Of a stretch of DNA of 64,000 bases, positions 12,270 through 24,000 are shown piece by piece. The stretch comes from Heliocidaris erythrogramma. Its lineage: Eukaryota > Echinodermata > Echinoidea > Camarodonta > Echinometridae. The notes under the pieces are model-generated. The model did no database searches and was not told the origin of the DNA. It saw only the letters and a list, made by a program, of their open reading frames with translations. The position numbers and the translations under genes are program-made. The stretch spans positions 43,949,313 through 44,013,312 of the forward strand of contig CM046855.1 of NCBI GenBank assembly GCA_025617745.1, written 5' to 3'. Each line of letters starts with the position of its first letter. Positions within the stretch are counted from its first letter, which is position 1.

Positions 12270-12750
12270 TCGAGATATTTTTTGAATTCGATATTTTAAT
12301 TGCCCTAATTTACCATGCCGTGTTATAATGCACGAAATCTTCAAGTGCTGTGTCATATCGGTATTACAACAATTAATTTAGTGCACAATTAATTACTTTC
12401 GCTCTATTGAGCACTCGGTATATGATGCACTGATGCATAAGTAAACTAATCAGCAATGATGGACACTCAATAACGTTCTACTGATCGGAGGATTAAACTG
12501 AAAGACACTGGAATCAACGGCAGTACAGTCCAATAATTATGCGATCTAACATAATGTACCGGCAACAATATTGCTCCGGGCTTTATTTCGTCGAAGATAT
12601 AGAGTTAGTGTTGCAACTTGGTTTTAGGTTAGGATTAGGGTCATAGGGTCATGGCTTGGTATAATTTTGCTTCCAGGGTTGAAATCAAGAATTGGTTAAT
12701 GTATGAAACTGACAATGGAGCATCTGTTTCGATGGACACGTAACTTGTTG
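12270..12750. other. stretch with no recognised feature
   Basis: AT-rich sequence between the LINE and the TTAA element, with no frame or repeat boundary I can support. Confidence 0.5.
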
Positions 12751-13135
12751 AACCCTTTCAGGACAGGAATTATTTAAGGGCTAAATTGATCACATTTTGT
12801 TCTTCAAATTGGCAATAATAATATGTTTCTTTTAGTACTACATGGTTATAATAGGGTGATATGTCTTTGGAAACGATGTACATGGTTAGAAATTTTGTCG
12901 AAAGTTGAAAAATAGCCAATTTATTTTGAACCTATCCATGTGTTGCCAATTTAAGGATTTTAAATCTTATTTTCGTTTTAATAATTCCTGGCATCAAGCA
13001 CAATATGATCATACAACAAACATGTACGTAGAAATTGCTATTCTGTCTACTTATGCATCTGGTATATTTTTTAGAGCTCTGGATCAAAAGTTATTGAGGC
13101 AAACCACAAAATGTCAATTATCTCGAATGGGTTAA
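12751..13135. mobile_element. MITE with (TT)AACCCTTTCAGGAC ends, copy A
   Basis: The left end AACCCTTTCAGGACAG and right end TCGAATGGGTTAA are imperfect inverted repeats. The body is clearly homologous to 37503-37922, sharing AAATTGATCACATTTT, TTAAGGATTTTAAA and GCATCTGGTATATTTTTTAG. A CCC start next to TTAA is typical of piggyBac-type elements; that assignment is inference. No transposase is present. Confidence 0.65.
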
Positions 13136-13429
13136 CGTGTAAAATCATGATGGGGCCCGCATCATGCATAGTGGGAACACTATGTAAGCGTATAAAGGTC
13201 AATTGTACTAGGTACAAATGACCTTAAGTTTATCTGCACATTCTTTTGATTACGAAGCGGCTTATTGTCACAGGAGACAGGACTGCATGGCAGGAGCATG
13301 TGTCGTACAGACCTTATTTGCTCAAAGATATACACAGAAAAGACCTGGTTAAAAATATGTCTGTGTAAATAATTATTTTTCGTTTATAAAAAGCATTCGC
13401 CGCTCAGTGAGATAACCTACCTCCTTTAA

Positions 13430-13815
13430 GAATGGCCCAAGTGGTCATTAGACGAAACGATGATTACACCAAATGGTAATTAGACAAGAGGGCTAATAGA
13501 CCAAATGACAATTATACCAAATGCTTATTAGACTAAACGAGTGTAGACTGAATGATGATAGACAAACTTAGGTTAGTTTAGACCAATTATTGATTAGACG
13601 AAATGGCAATTTGACAATTGATAATGGCCCAAATGCTTATTAGACCAAATGCTTTTAGACGAAATGGCTGTTCGACAAATTGACTGTAAACCAAATGGTA
13701 ATTGGACGAAGTGATGATTAGACCAATTGGTCATTAGACCAACTGATATTATACCGAATGATGTTAGATCAAATTTCTATTAGACCAACTGGCTGTAGAC
13801 CAAGTGGCAATAAAC
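13430..13815. repeat. degenerate minisatellite based on ACCAAATGGTAATTAGAC
   Basis: About twenty imperfect units of roughly 18-20 bp alternate GACCAAATG, GACGAAATG and similar words with ATTAGA. Unit boundaries drift, so this is an old array. It runs directly into the AT microsatellite. Confidence 0.8.
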
Positions 13816-13816
13816 C

Positions 13817-13818
<2 letters not shown>

Positions 13819-13899
<81 letters not shown>
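13819..13899. repeat. (AT)n microsatellite
   Basis: About 80 bp of alternating TA with one TTT interruption. The IYIYIY frames over it are artefacts. Confidence 0.95.
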
Positions 13900-13902
<3 letters not shown>

Positions 13903-14048
13903 AAATTATAGTTCTGCTTCGGACTTGCAAAGCTAAGGAGCAAGACAAGATAGCTATTAAATGAAAAAGTCCGCATACGATGAAAAGATTCGAATTTTCG
14001 GCCATAGGCCTTCATTAGGAAATCATTTCGTGATGAAGGCGTCTTTCT

Positions 14049-14049
<1 letters not shown>

Positions 14050-14090
<41 letters not shown>
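14050..14090. repeat. (TG)n microsatellite
   Basis: Uninterrupted GT dinucleotides. Shorter (TG)n and (TA)n tracts follow at about 14241-14285. Confidence 0.95.
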
Positions 14091-14091
<1 letters not shown>

Positions 14092-14449
14092 ATGTTTAGG
14101 CATTCAAACCGATGACATCGAACAAAGAGAACAATGGGTCATCGGTAGTAATTCAATAGGTCATCGGTTGTCAACAATTGGTGAGGTTTATTCCGTCAAT
14201 GAAGTCATCCGTTGAAATTCGAAAAATAGAAAACATAGATGTGTGTGTGGGTGGATGTGTGTGTGTCTCTCTCTATATATATGTACGCGTATATAATATT
14301 ATTTATATAATCGACGCTAATAGTAACAGTAAAATCTCTTCTTTCATTTAATACCAAATACACGGTGAATCGTTCATTCATGACGGATTACGATCAATTA
14401 CAACTGCTGCCTGTCAGAAACAATTTGCGCAGAATAATAATGAAAGTTT

Positions 14450-14935
14450 TCAAGCAGATTCTACGAGTTTGGTTTTATTCTTTTCATTTTTTATTCACGT
14501 TTTGTTCTTTCTCTTTTGTCTTTTGAGTTTTGGTGTCTTTTGTCCATTTTCTCCTTTGTAAGCTTTCATCTTTTCGTTCATTTTCTTTTCTTTCAATTTC
14601 CTTTTTCGCTCATTATCTGATTTTCGTACGGCACATACATTCGTTTTCTTTAAGGTTTTTCTTTCCTATTCTTTCTTCGCATCTTTTTTATATTCATACT
14701 CTTCTTTCCCTCTGTCTTTCATTCACTTTTCTTAAATAATCACATTCTTTGTATCTTTAAACTCACTTGTCTTAAATTCATTCCAACTTCCTTCTGTAAT
14801 TTCGTTTTCGCCTCAACCTTTTATCAATATCTTCACTTGTTTCTTTTCACTTTCTCTCTGTCTCTGTAACTTTCTGCTCTTTCTTGATATGCTCTTTTGT
14901 GTTTCATTCAAATGACATGTGTAACTTGTAACACC
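14450..14935. repeat. pyrimidine-rich low-complexity stretch
   Basis: The + strand is dominated by TTTTC/TTCTTT words with no coding signal. It ends near AATAAAGAG at about 14938. Confidence 0.6.
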
Positions 14936-15114
14936 TAATAAAGAGACGCAAACAATGAAACTAAGTGGGGTTTTGCATCATTTACAAATAAGCATACATG
15001 TTCATAACTATCACCAGCGTCCCTCAACATGTCCACCATGTCTGTCCAAGCACATCTGTTCTCTGCTCCATTTTTAAAAAGCACTAAAACTATGCCCTTA
15101 TATATAATGAATGT

Positions 15115-15200
15115 GATACAGTTTCTTAGAATATAGGTGTAGGATGTAGGATGTAGGAATATAGGAGTAGGATTATAGGAGAGTAGGATAGGATTAATTA
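15115..15200. repeat. TAGGA-type minisatellite
   Basis: Repeated ATATAGG, GTAGGAT and ATAGGA words with period 5-9 bp. Confidence 0.6.
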
Positions 15201-15294
15201 ATGTCACGTGACTGTTCTTGTAGATAACCCGCAGCGTTCCTTCTTATATTAATCTTACAATAATATATACACATGTATACATATATATATATAC

Positions 15295-15735
15295 AACAGC
15301 TTTGGCAACTCTCGTGGAAATAAATACAATGTGAAAGGAAATGAGGGAATAATGGTTGAGTAAGTTAAATCAAAGTTCCCCAGAGGTATCCTCCATGTTT
15401 GAAATTTTTGCGGACCATTTCCATGCATAATATTGCCCTCTACGTCGAAAATTGCATATTTGAGGTAGCGAGAATTAATTAATAAGGTTGAAAATTTGTC
15501 AATCTGTCGGTCAACTGAATCTGGTGTCGCCGAAACCACTGACCCGTCTCCGTGGTCTAAGCCAACGACTTGGGTTCGATTCCCGGCGGAGACATTTTTT
15601 CAACCTTTGCAAAATTTTCAAACAGGGAGGACAGCTCTGGGGAACTTTGATTTAAGTTACGCAACCATTATTCTCTCATTTCCTTTCAAATTATATATAT
15701 GTTTTGCTTCAGGTTTTCCTGACACCTCCAGATTT
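15295..15735. mobile_element. fold-back element with a tRNA-like core
   Basis: About 105 bp at 15300-15415 (AATGTGAAAGGAAATGAG, then TCAAAGTTCCCCAGAG) recurs inverted at 15605-15725 (CTCTGGGGAACTTTGA, CTCATTTCCTTTCA). The tRNA-like segment at 15546-15594 lies between the arms. The layout resembles the tRNA-SINE palindrome at 29460-30040. Confidence 0.7.
15546..15594 (+). ncRNA. truncated tRNA-like sequence lacking the anticodon arm
   Basis: GTCTCCG at the 5' end pairs perfectly with CGGAGAC at the 3' end. A TGGTCTAA A-box remnant and GGGTTCGATTCCC T arm are present. The D-arm to anticodon region is deleted, so it cannot be a functional tRNA. Confidence 0.7.
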
Positions 15736-15739
15736 ATTT

Positions 15740-15805
15740 ATTGGGGGAGGGGGGGGGGCAAAACGATATGTTTGCCCCCCCCCCCAAAAAAAAAAAAAAA
15801 AAATC
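15740..15805. repeat. G tract, C tract and A tract cluster
   Basis: A run of G then CAAA, and TTTG then a run of C, form a hairpin-capable pair, followed by about 19 A residues. Confidence 0.8.
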
Positions 15806-15809
15806 GAAG

Positions 15810-16780
15810 CCCCTAAAGGAAATGTTGCCGCATCCTTGCAAATCTTGACAACTTATTCTGCGGCAACTTGATTTGGACATTTATTTTGAAATTTTTTTGC
15901 TCATCGATGCGTGACCCTATCGTATTGTGTGTTTTTTAAATCCCCTGACGAGGAATTTATTATTTGAAAATAACTCAATACATATTACAAAGTTTACATA
16001 AATGAACAAATTCATGAAATATATACGATTCTACATGTCTTCAAATCGATTCGTATTTTGTAAGATTAATTTTCTTCAGCATTTTCTTAATCGTCCAAAC
16101 TATTCCTCTGGGAGTTCAAGTTGTTTTTCTTTGTGAGATATTTCACATTTTCCATGAGATTTATCGTATCGTTTAGGTGCCAAAAGAAAGAAGAAAAACT
16201 GAACTTTATAATGATGCATATAATATTTCGTGAATTGTTTCGTTCCACCCCCAAAATAACTGAACGTCCCGGTTTCCTTTTTTTCTGGGACGCACTGTAT
16301 TTTCAAGAAAGATGCTTGCACAGGAAGTAGCTTAACAAAAGCAAGTGAAAACAAGGAAAGTCCACATATTTTGGCTGGTGATCTGTACCAAGCCTGAAAT
16401 CAAACACCCAAAGTATATAATCTGCACCTGTTTTTGCAAACATTTTGTTCAATTTCGTAATTATGTTTTCGTTTTGTCTCCATCCAATGAGGCACCTCCT
16501 TGCTCCATATTGTAAATGCAGAATAATGGATTTTCCATGAAAGGTAATAAAAAGTACAATTATGTCAGAGATATAAACAGTTTGTCCTATAAAACCAGGA
16601 ATGAGTACCGCGCGGAGCACAGCATGATATGAATACAATATCTGATTACCGGTACAGGAGTCGTGTCAAAGGTGAAGATCACGCGAGCATGTAATTTTAT
16701 TCTGATTTCGAGGAATAAACAGAAATACAGGAGAACCCGAAAATCTCTACTTGGCCCATGGATAGACAGACCAAGAGTAT
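15810..16780. other. stretch with no recognised feature
   Basis: AT-rich DNA with several open frames on both strands, none resembling a known family. The frames overlap one another and lack splice context. Confidence 0.45.
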
Positions 16781-16784
16781 TGCT

Positions 16785-18303
16785 ATTACCATGGACAAAA
16801 TAGAGTGATAACTTGTGATAGTGACATAGTTAATGAATTTAACAAATTTTTTGTAATAATATAGGTCCAAAGCTGGCCAATGAAGTACCAAATGTTCATT
16901 CTGACTTTACAGAATATTTAGGAAACAAAGCAGAAAGCTCACTATTTTTAAACCAGTTGCTGAAAATGAAGTAAAATACCACCTGCAGACTTTAGATAGC
17001 AAAAAATCATATGGTTATGATAATTTACCTACAAGGTTGTTGAAAGATGCTTCACTATATATCTCAACTCCATTAACATATGTTTTAATCTTTCTATAGA
17101 AAAAGGTAAATTACCAGAAGCTTTGAAAGTAGCAAAGGTGACACCAATTTACAAGAATGGACAAAAACATTTACCAGGCAATTACGGACCTATTTCCGTC
17201 CTACCTGTACTGGGCAAAATCTTTAAAAAAATGATAAACGTGTAATTGATTTCTTGGAAGCGAATAATGCTCTGCTTCAACATCAGTATGGTTTTAATCG
17301 CTTTTCATTGTTGTATTGTTAGGTTCAATTCATTGAGCACTGTGCTGTATACTGGTACTCATTTTTGTAATATCCTTTTTCCTCTGATATTATTTTCCTT
17401 ATTTTGCTCTTTTTCCCCCCTGCAACCCTCGACTTAAGATGATCTCTTTCATTAACGATTTTGTTATTTTGTCCCATACTCTATATGTGAATTGTATTTT
17501 CTCTAGTGCCACTGTGTTAGATGGGCGGAATCCCAGGTTTCAAATTATTTATAAGTACTATGTTACGTGATTGTCCTATTGGCCCTCTATCACCCCCGGT
17601 GAGGCGCGCTAATCTTTTTCAGGAATATAGTATTTATGCGTTCTCGAAATGAGTTGGAGAGGGGCGGGTTGACCTGTCTGGTGCGCGGTGTGGTTCGCTG
17701 TATTAATGTGTGCTGCGTTGGTCGAGGGGGGTTGACAATGTCCCACCGAGACACATCAGGGTCTATAGAATAAGGCATATGTTCACTCGTGACATGGTGT
17801 GACGCTGTCGACTTTGTTTCGTTCAGCGCTGTACATGGGGGGGGGGGGGGGGGGGGATCTTTGTGGGTGTGGGTGTGCGTCAGTGTTTTTGTTTGTGTGT
17901 GTGTGTGGGTGGGTGTGTTGGCAGGGAAAGGGGGGGGGGGGGGGGCTTACAGCGGACCACGTGGTGCACTGGTCTTGTTTTCCTTGTCTCTCTCTATCAT
18001 TATCATTACTAATACCCAAGAGTTACCTCTCAGTCTGAGTGATTACCTCCTTGTATATTATAATTTTGTTCATACAGTAGTTTTGTTTGGGATAGGTAGA
18101 GACTACAACAGAATTGTGGTTATTTGGTTGAGCAGCAGCTGGGGGAGGCAGATGGTCTTAGGATTGTTCGTTGTTTGATGCTGGGTTTTCGCCCTATATT
18201 TGATTTTTAAGTACTTTTTTGCCACTTATCTCTGCAACTATGTAATTTTAGTTATGCCTTTTTATATATATTTTTTTTCTTTTTTCAACTTACTTTTTTT
18301 TTT

Positions 18304-18338
<35 letters not shown>

Positions 18339-19255
18339 TCTTTTTTTTTTTCTTTATTTTGCTTCAATCATATGAATCGTATATGTGTTGTAATTTGACT
18401 CGATTTTTGTTTAATAAATACACAAATATAAAAAAAAAAAACATCAGTATGGTTTTCGTAAAAAACAGCACTAAATTGTCTTTGATTAATCTCGCAAACA
18501 CATTATTGCATTACTTAGATGAAGGTAGAGTTACATTTGGTATCTTTATTGACTTTCAAAAGGCCTTTGGTACTATTAACCATAGAATTCTCCTTAAAAA
18601 ATGTCACATTATGGAATCCGTGGAATAATTTGAAATGGTTGAAGACTATTTGTACAAACGATCTCAGTTTATACAATACAAGGATGAGATGTCTTTAAAT
18701 TTGAATATAACATGTGGTGTCCCTCAAGGCTCTGTTCTTGGTCCAACATTATTTCTAATTTATATAAGTGATTTACCTAACTCCACCAACTTTTTCAATT
18801 TCAGATTATTTGCTGATGACTCAAACCTATTTCATACCTTTGACACTAAACAAAAAGATATTGACTTAGAATTGATAAGTGACAATTTAGAGAAGGTCAA
18901 GGAATGGTGTAATGCAAATAAATTCACAATTAACTTACAGAAAACAAATTACAAGGTTATAAAATCAAAAGGTCTTGCAATACATCAGAAAGGATCTGTG
19001 AGAATATCAGGGTCAGACATTAGTGAGGTATCTGTTGCGCCATTTGTAGGCATTCAAATTGATTGTCACCTTTCGTGGAAAGAACATATTCAGAAAATAA
19101 ACAAGTGCATACGCAAAAAAGTAGGCATTCTGTTTAAGTTAAGACATTTTGTACCAAATAATATACTTGTGTTGGTTATTATACAAGACTTTTATACAGC
19201 CTCACAACGTTATTTGTGTAATTATAATTTGAAAAAGAAATTTCACTGCTTTTGA
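16785..19255 (+). pseudogene. CR1/Jockey-like LINE reverse transcriptase, broken and split by an insertion
   Basis: From about 16800 the translation carries SDIVNEFNKFFVIIGPKLANE, a lead-in typical of these elements. It continues to the KVTPIYKNG-type and LPGNYGPISVLPVLGK blocks by 17215, ending at HQYG at 17280. After an inserted segment it resumes at 18440 with HQYGFRK, then FIDFQKAFGTINHRILLKK, GVPQGSVLGPTLFLIYISD, FADDSNLFHTF (catalytic ADD) and GIQIDCHLSWKEHI. Frameshifts (for example at about 18465) and stops (for example at 18626) show it is inactive. No endonuclease was identified upstream, and the copy ends before a normal C-terminus. Confidence 0.85.
17279..18456 (+). mobile_element. 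poly(A) retro-insertion inside the LINE, with 17-nt target duplication
   Basis: AACATCAGTATGGTTTT occurs at 17279-17295 and again at 18440-18456. It directly interrupts the RT coding sequence. The inserted 1144 bp ends with AATAAA about 20 nt before a run of about 12 A at 18431-18441. Target duplication, polyadenylation signal and poly(A) are the marks of target-primed reverse transcription. The inserted sequence holds (G)n and (TG)n tracts at about 17838-17945 and an AT tract at 18310-18335 but no recognisable protein. Its source transcript is unknown. Confidence 0.85.
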
Positions 19256-19540
19256 TATTTTCCCTCCGCAAGCTTTTAATATTTGTGAATATAAGATGAA
19301 ATTAAAATGTTGATAAAGAAAATAACAAAGCAAGCATCTTGCCAAAAGAAAGGAACTAGGCTCGACTAGCACTTGTGCTAACTTCAAGTTCTAATTAGCA
19401 ACTATATCTTAGTATAAATAGTGCAACTGTATGACATTTTAATCACCTACTTGATTATTCATTGATCTACAAACATGACTACATTATTATTGTAAATCCA
19501 TTTATATTCATTTCATGTAGATAAGTATTTTTTTATGTAT

Positions 19541-20258
19541 ATGTATCCCCCGAACTACTGTTCGGGGATACTATGGATTTGGCATCGTCGCGCCGCGTCC
19601 GCCGCAGAGATTTTCTTGTGAGCGCTCTACTGGCTGTAGTTTTTGTCGGATCACCTTCACATTTTGCATGGAGGTGCATTATGGTAAGATGAAGACGCCT
19701 ATTGTTTTTGGTGTGGGCGGAGTCGACATTGTTGCCATGGTAACCATATTTTTTAAAGAAATGGTAAAGATTTTCTTGTGAGCACTCTACCGGCTGCAGT
19801 TCTTGTCGGATCACCTTCAAATTTCGCATGGAGGTGCATTATGGTAAGATGAAGACGCCTATTGTTTTTGGTGTGGGTGGAGTCATCGTTGCCATGGTAA
19901 CCATATTTTTTAAAGAAATGGTAAAGACCTGCTTGTGAGCGCTCTACCGGCTGCAGTTCTTGTCGGATCACCTTCAAATTTCGCATGGAGGTGCATTATG
20001 GTAAGATGAAGACGCCTATTGTTTTTGGTGTGGGTGGAGTCATCGTTGCCATGGTAACCATATTTTTTAAAGAAATAGTAAAGACTTTCTTGTGAGCGCT
20101 CTACCGGCTGCAGTTTTTGTCAGATCACAAAAATGACAAAAGTACAAAAAGGTCAAATTTGTCAGCAGTGATACCCGAGGTCCCAAATTGCCACTTTATC
20201 CATTTCAGTCACAACATTGATTCAAATGGGGGATGGGTGATGGGTTCGGGGGATACAT
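19541..20258. mobile_element. satellite-bearing element 1 (TATCCCCCGAAC hairpin end)
   Basis: The left end ATGTATCCCCCGAAC is followed at once by its own inverse (GTTCGGGGATAC), making a terminal hairpin. The right end GTTCGGGGGATACAT is inverted to the left. Between them, at about 19607-20130, lie just over three copies of an approximately 160-bp unit containing TTGTGAGCGCTCTACCGGCTGCAG, GAAGACGCCTATTGTTTTTGG and GTTGCCATGGTAACCATA. The hairpin, CG-rich lead and tandem core match the architecture described for Helentron-related pearl/DINE-type non-autonomous elements. That family assignment is inference. Confidence 0.7.
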
Positions 20259-20872
20259 GTACTCGGACTGGTCCCCTCCGAGTGCTCTAGTTACTCTTAT
20301 ATTAATGATTATACTGTCATTCATGTGATGTGTTGTTAATAAACTCAAAGTCAAACTCAAACTAAAGGGGGTGGGGCCGGGGCCGGGGCCGGGCTGCAGC
20401 CCTCCGAAAATATTATATACTAGAGTCTTGTAGCAAATCGCATTTGTCGGCAAATTGGAAAACCTGACAATTTCTTCTTTTGGGGGGTTTGCTTGTTGGG
20501 GATTTCCAGCTAACTTCTAGACAAAATTAATGTTGACCGATATCACCTCTTACAAAATAGTATAGCGACGCCATGAGACAGACAATGGAGCTAAAATATG
20601 GCATTACCTATTTAGTGCTTTATGTTACTCGAGTATAATTTCATGATATTACAACACGTTTATAGGACCTACAGTCTAGTTCATGGAAAAGTGAAATTTC
20701 CCTGCTTTCAATGAATTGCACTTCAGTTGGTCTGAAGTAGTTAGGGAAATCTCCATCTATTTTCCTAGTTCCAGTGGCTATAATACTTACAGCTGTACAG
20801 AAAAAAGGAAAGAAAATAGTTTGGTAACATAATTTTTGATAATTTGTAATCGTTTGGCGTTCATTTTTTCAG

Positions 20873-21003
20873 AGAGTAGTGACGTCCGATCGCGCCTTTA
20901 TACCCACATCTTGTTGAATTACCAGGCGCTTACGTCACCACATCAAGACTCCGATCCAGTTCGAGTCGACGTTGCATTATCAATCCAACATGTCGGACAA
21001 GTG
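20873..21003 (+). CDS. receptor exon: start of the ligand-binding domain
   Basis: A polypyrimidine tract and CAG precede it, and GTAAGC follows. It starts with two bases completing a codon and then encodes 43 residues, including SDVRSRLYTHILLNYQA and DSDPVRVDVALSIQHVGQV. These align with the amphipathic N-terminal helix and the first beta strand of nicotinic subunits (E.RL...L...Y....RP, then DPV.V..GL.L.Q....V). The phase (two-base remainder at the start, zero at the end) is that of nicotinic exon 2. An AG two bases later is an alternative acceptor. Confidence 0.85.
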
Positions 21004-24000
21004 GTAAGCTAGAGCCAGCTTTGTTGTTTTTTTTTTTTTTGGGGGGGGGGGGGGGTGTGCGCGTGTATGTGTACCAACAGAGGTATACTTGTGTGACTAA
21101 ATGGAGAGTCAAACACAGTAGATGCCTTTATTCCGTCAGGCTTGTGTGGCTATTTGAACAATAGAGAGAACAAAGGGAAAGACACACAAGTATACTGTGT
21201 GCGTATGGGTGTGCTAATTTTTATGCCTCCGCCCACCGAAGGTGGGTGCCGGAGGCATTATGTTTTCGGGTTGTCCGTCCGTCCGTGCGTCCGTCCGTCC
21301 CACTTCTCGTTACCGCGATATCTGAAAAATCATTTGAGATAGGAACCTCAAACTTGGTACTAGTATGTATCCCCATACGAAGATGAACTGATTAGATTTT
21401 GGGGTAAGTAGGTCAACGGTCAGAGGTCACAGAGGTCAATTTACATGAAATTACATGAAATTCTTGGTTTTTAGCACCGTTACCGCGATATCTCAAGAAC
21501 TGTTTGAGGTAAGAACTTCAAACTTGGTACTAGTATGTTTCCCTATACGAAGATGAACTGATTAGATTTTGGGGTAAGGAGGTCAAAGGTCAGAGGTCAC
21601 AGAGGTCAATTTACATGAAATTACATGGAAATTCTTGGTTTTTAGCACCATTACAACGATATCTCAAGAACTGTTTGAGGTGAGAACTTCAACTTGGTAC
21701 CAGTATGTATCCCCACAGGAAGAGGAACTGATTAGATTTTGGGGTAGGTAGGTCAAAGTTCAGAGGTCACAGAGGTCAATTTACATGAAATTACATGGAA
21801 TTACTGGTTTTTAGCACCGTTACCGCGATATCTGAAGAACTATTTGAGGTAAGAACTTCAAACTTGGTACCAGTATGTATCCCCATAGAAAGAGGAACTG
21901 ATTAGATTTTGGGGTAAGTAGGTCAAAGGTCAGAGGTCACAGAGGTCAATTTACATGAAATTACATGGAATTACTGGTTTTTAGCACCGTTACCGCGATA
22001 TCTCAAGAACTATCTGAGGTGAGAACTTAAAACTTGGTACCAGTATGTATCCCCATAGAAAGATGAACTGATTAGATTTTGGGGTAAGTAGGTCAAAGGT
22101 CAGAGGTCACAGAGGTCAATTTACATGAAATTACATGAAATTCTTGGGTTTTTAGCACCGTTACCGCGATTTCTGAAGAACTATTTGAGGTAAGAACTTC
22201 AAACTTGGTACCAGTATGTATCCCCATAGAAAGAGGAACTGATTAGATTTTGGGGTAAGTAGGTCAAAGGTCAGAGGTCACAGAGGTCAATTTACATGAA
22301 ATTACATGGAATTACTGGTTTTTAGCACCGTTACCGCGATATCTCAAGAACTATCTGAGGTGAGAACTTCAAACTTGGTACCAGTATGCATCCCCATAAA
22401 AAGATGAACTGATTAGATTTTGGGGTAAGTAGGTCAAAGGTCAAAGGTCACAGAGGTCAATTTACATGAAATTACATGAAATTACTGGGTTTTAGCCTCG
22501 TTATCAAATATTTCTCAACTGAATTTAGGCGGAGGCATATAGGAGACGCAGTCGCATTCATCTTGTTATTCTTGCAATAAGCCTCGCAATGTGTTTAGAA
22601 CTGTTAAAAGTTTTGAGAACTAGAAAAGTCCATTGCCGCGCAATGCGAATGTATCCCCCGGCAATGGCAGCAATTCGAAGGAGAGACAAAGGACCTCAGA
22701 GCGTACACAAGATATCCACTAAAATATTACCTTTGACCCTATGAAAGACGAACACTGGAGGCAGCATCACCAAAAACTGTAGAGGTCTATAGTAATCTAT
22801 GATGGACCTCCATACAAAATCTGAAAGAAATCAGTCAACAAATGTGTCTTCCAGAATGTATGCAACCAAAATATGACATTTAACCCTTTAAAAAGTGGAA
22901 CACTGGGGGCAGCATCAACAAATACTAAAGATGTGTAGATTTCACTAAGACACACCTCCCTATAAAATTTGAAAGAAATCCGTCAAGAAATGTGGAAGTT
23001 AGAGCGCACAAAAACATACCCTTATAAAAAAAATACCATGGTAATACTACGTATTTCATGGTATTACCGCCATAATACCACGAAAACATGGTAAATCCGT
23101 GGTACACATCGCATTGACACAGTACTACTACGAAAAACATTGTATATTCATAGTATTTGCATCGCGTACCATGAAAAGCATGGTACATTCATAGTATTTT
23201 CATCTTGACAATGGGTAACGCAGTAAATTCATGGTACTTTCACAGTAATACCGTCCCAATTTACCGCGGTATTACCATGGTATTACCATGGTACTTTTTT
23301 GTAAGGGTATACGTATGACCTATGACCGTATAAAGGACGGAACAATGAGGGCAGCATCACCAAAAAGTAAAGATGTGTAGATTATACTATTAAAGATGCA
23401 TCTCCATACAAAATTTCAAAGAAATCCATCCAAAAATGCGGCCTGCAGAGTGCACTCACGCCATCCCCTGAAATATGACCTTTGACCCTATAAAAGACGG
23501 GACACTGGTGGCAGCATCACCAAAAACTATAGGTTTCTAGATTATACCAAGAGGCACCTTCATGCAAAATTTAAACAAAATCTGTTGAGAAATGTGACCG
23601 CTAGAGCGCACACAAACTATCCCCCAAAATATGGCCTTTTACCCTATAAAAGACGGAACATTGGGGGCAGCATCACCAGAAATTTTATAGGTGTCCAGAT
23701 TTTACCAAGATACACCTCCATACAAAGTTTGAAAGAAATCCGTCGAGAAATGTGACCGTTAGAGCGCACACAAGAATTGACGCGGCGGCGGAATGCTGCT
23801 AAATCCAAAGTATCCTCCGGCATTCTCCTGGGGGATATAATTAACTAGCGGTCGTCCTTTAAAAAAAATGATTGAAGTGTCATCGCCGTCGTCATTATCG
23901 TTTTTTTCCAAAAACATAAACGCCACCATCACCATAATCATCTTGCTCTCATCCTCAACTCCTCCTCCTCCTCCTCCTTTTGCTCCTCCTCTTTATCACA

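Noticed and set aside
13758-14093. Frames made of IYIYIY or HTHTHT
   Set aside because: They are translations of AT and TG microsatellites.
20366-20388. GGGGCC repeats resembling the C9orf72 expansion motif
   Set aside because: Only about three units and not near any recognised exon. Coincidental short tract.
21307-22497. Regular direct repeats that could be mistaken for a CRISPR array
   Set aside because: The DNA is from an animal. Units are contiguous 170-bp satellites without unique spacers.
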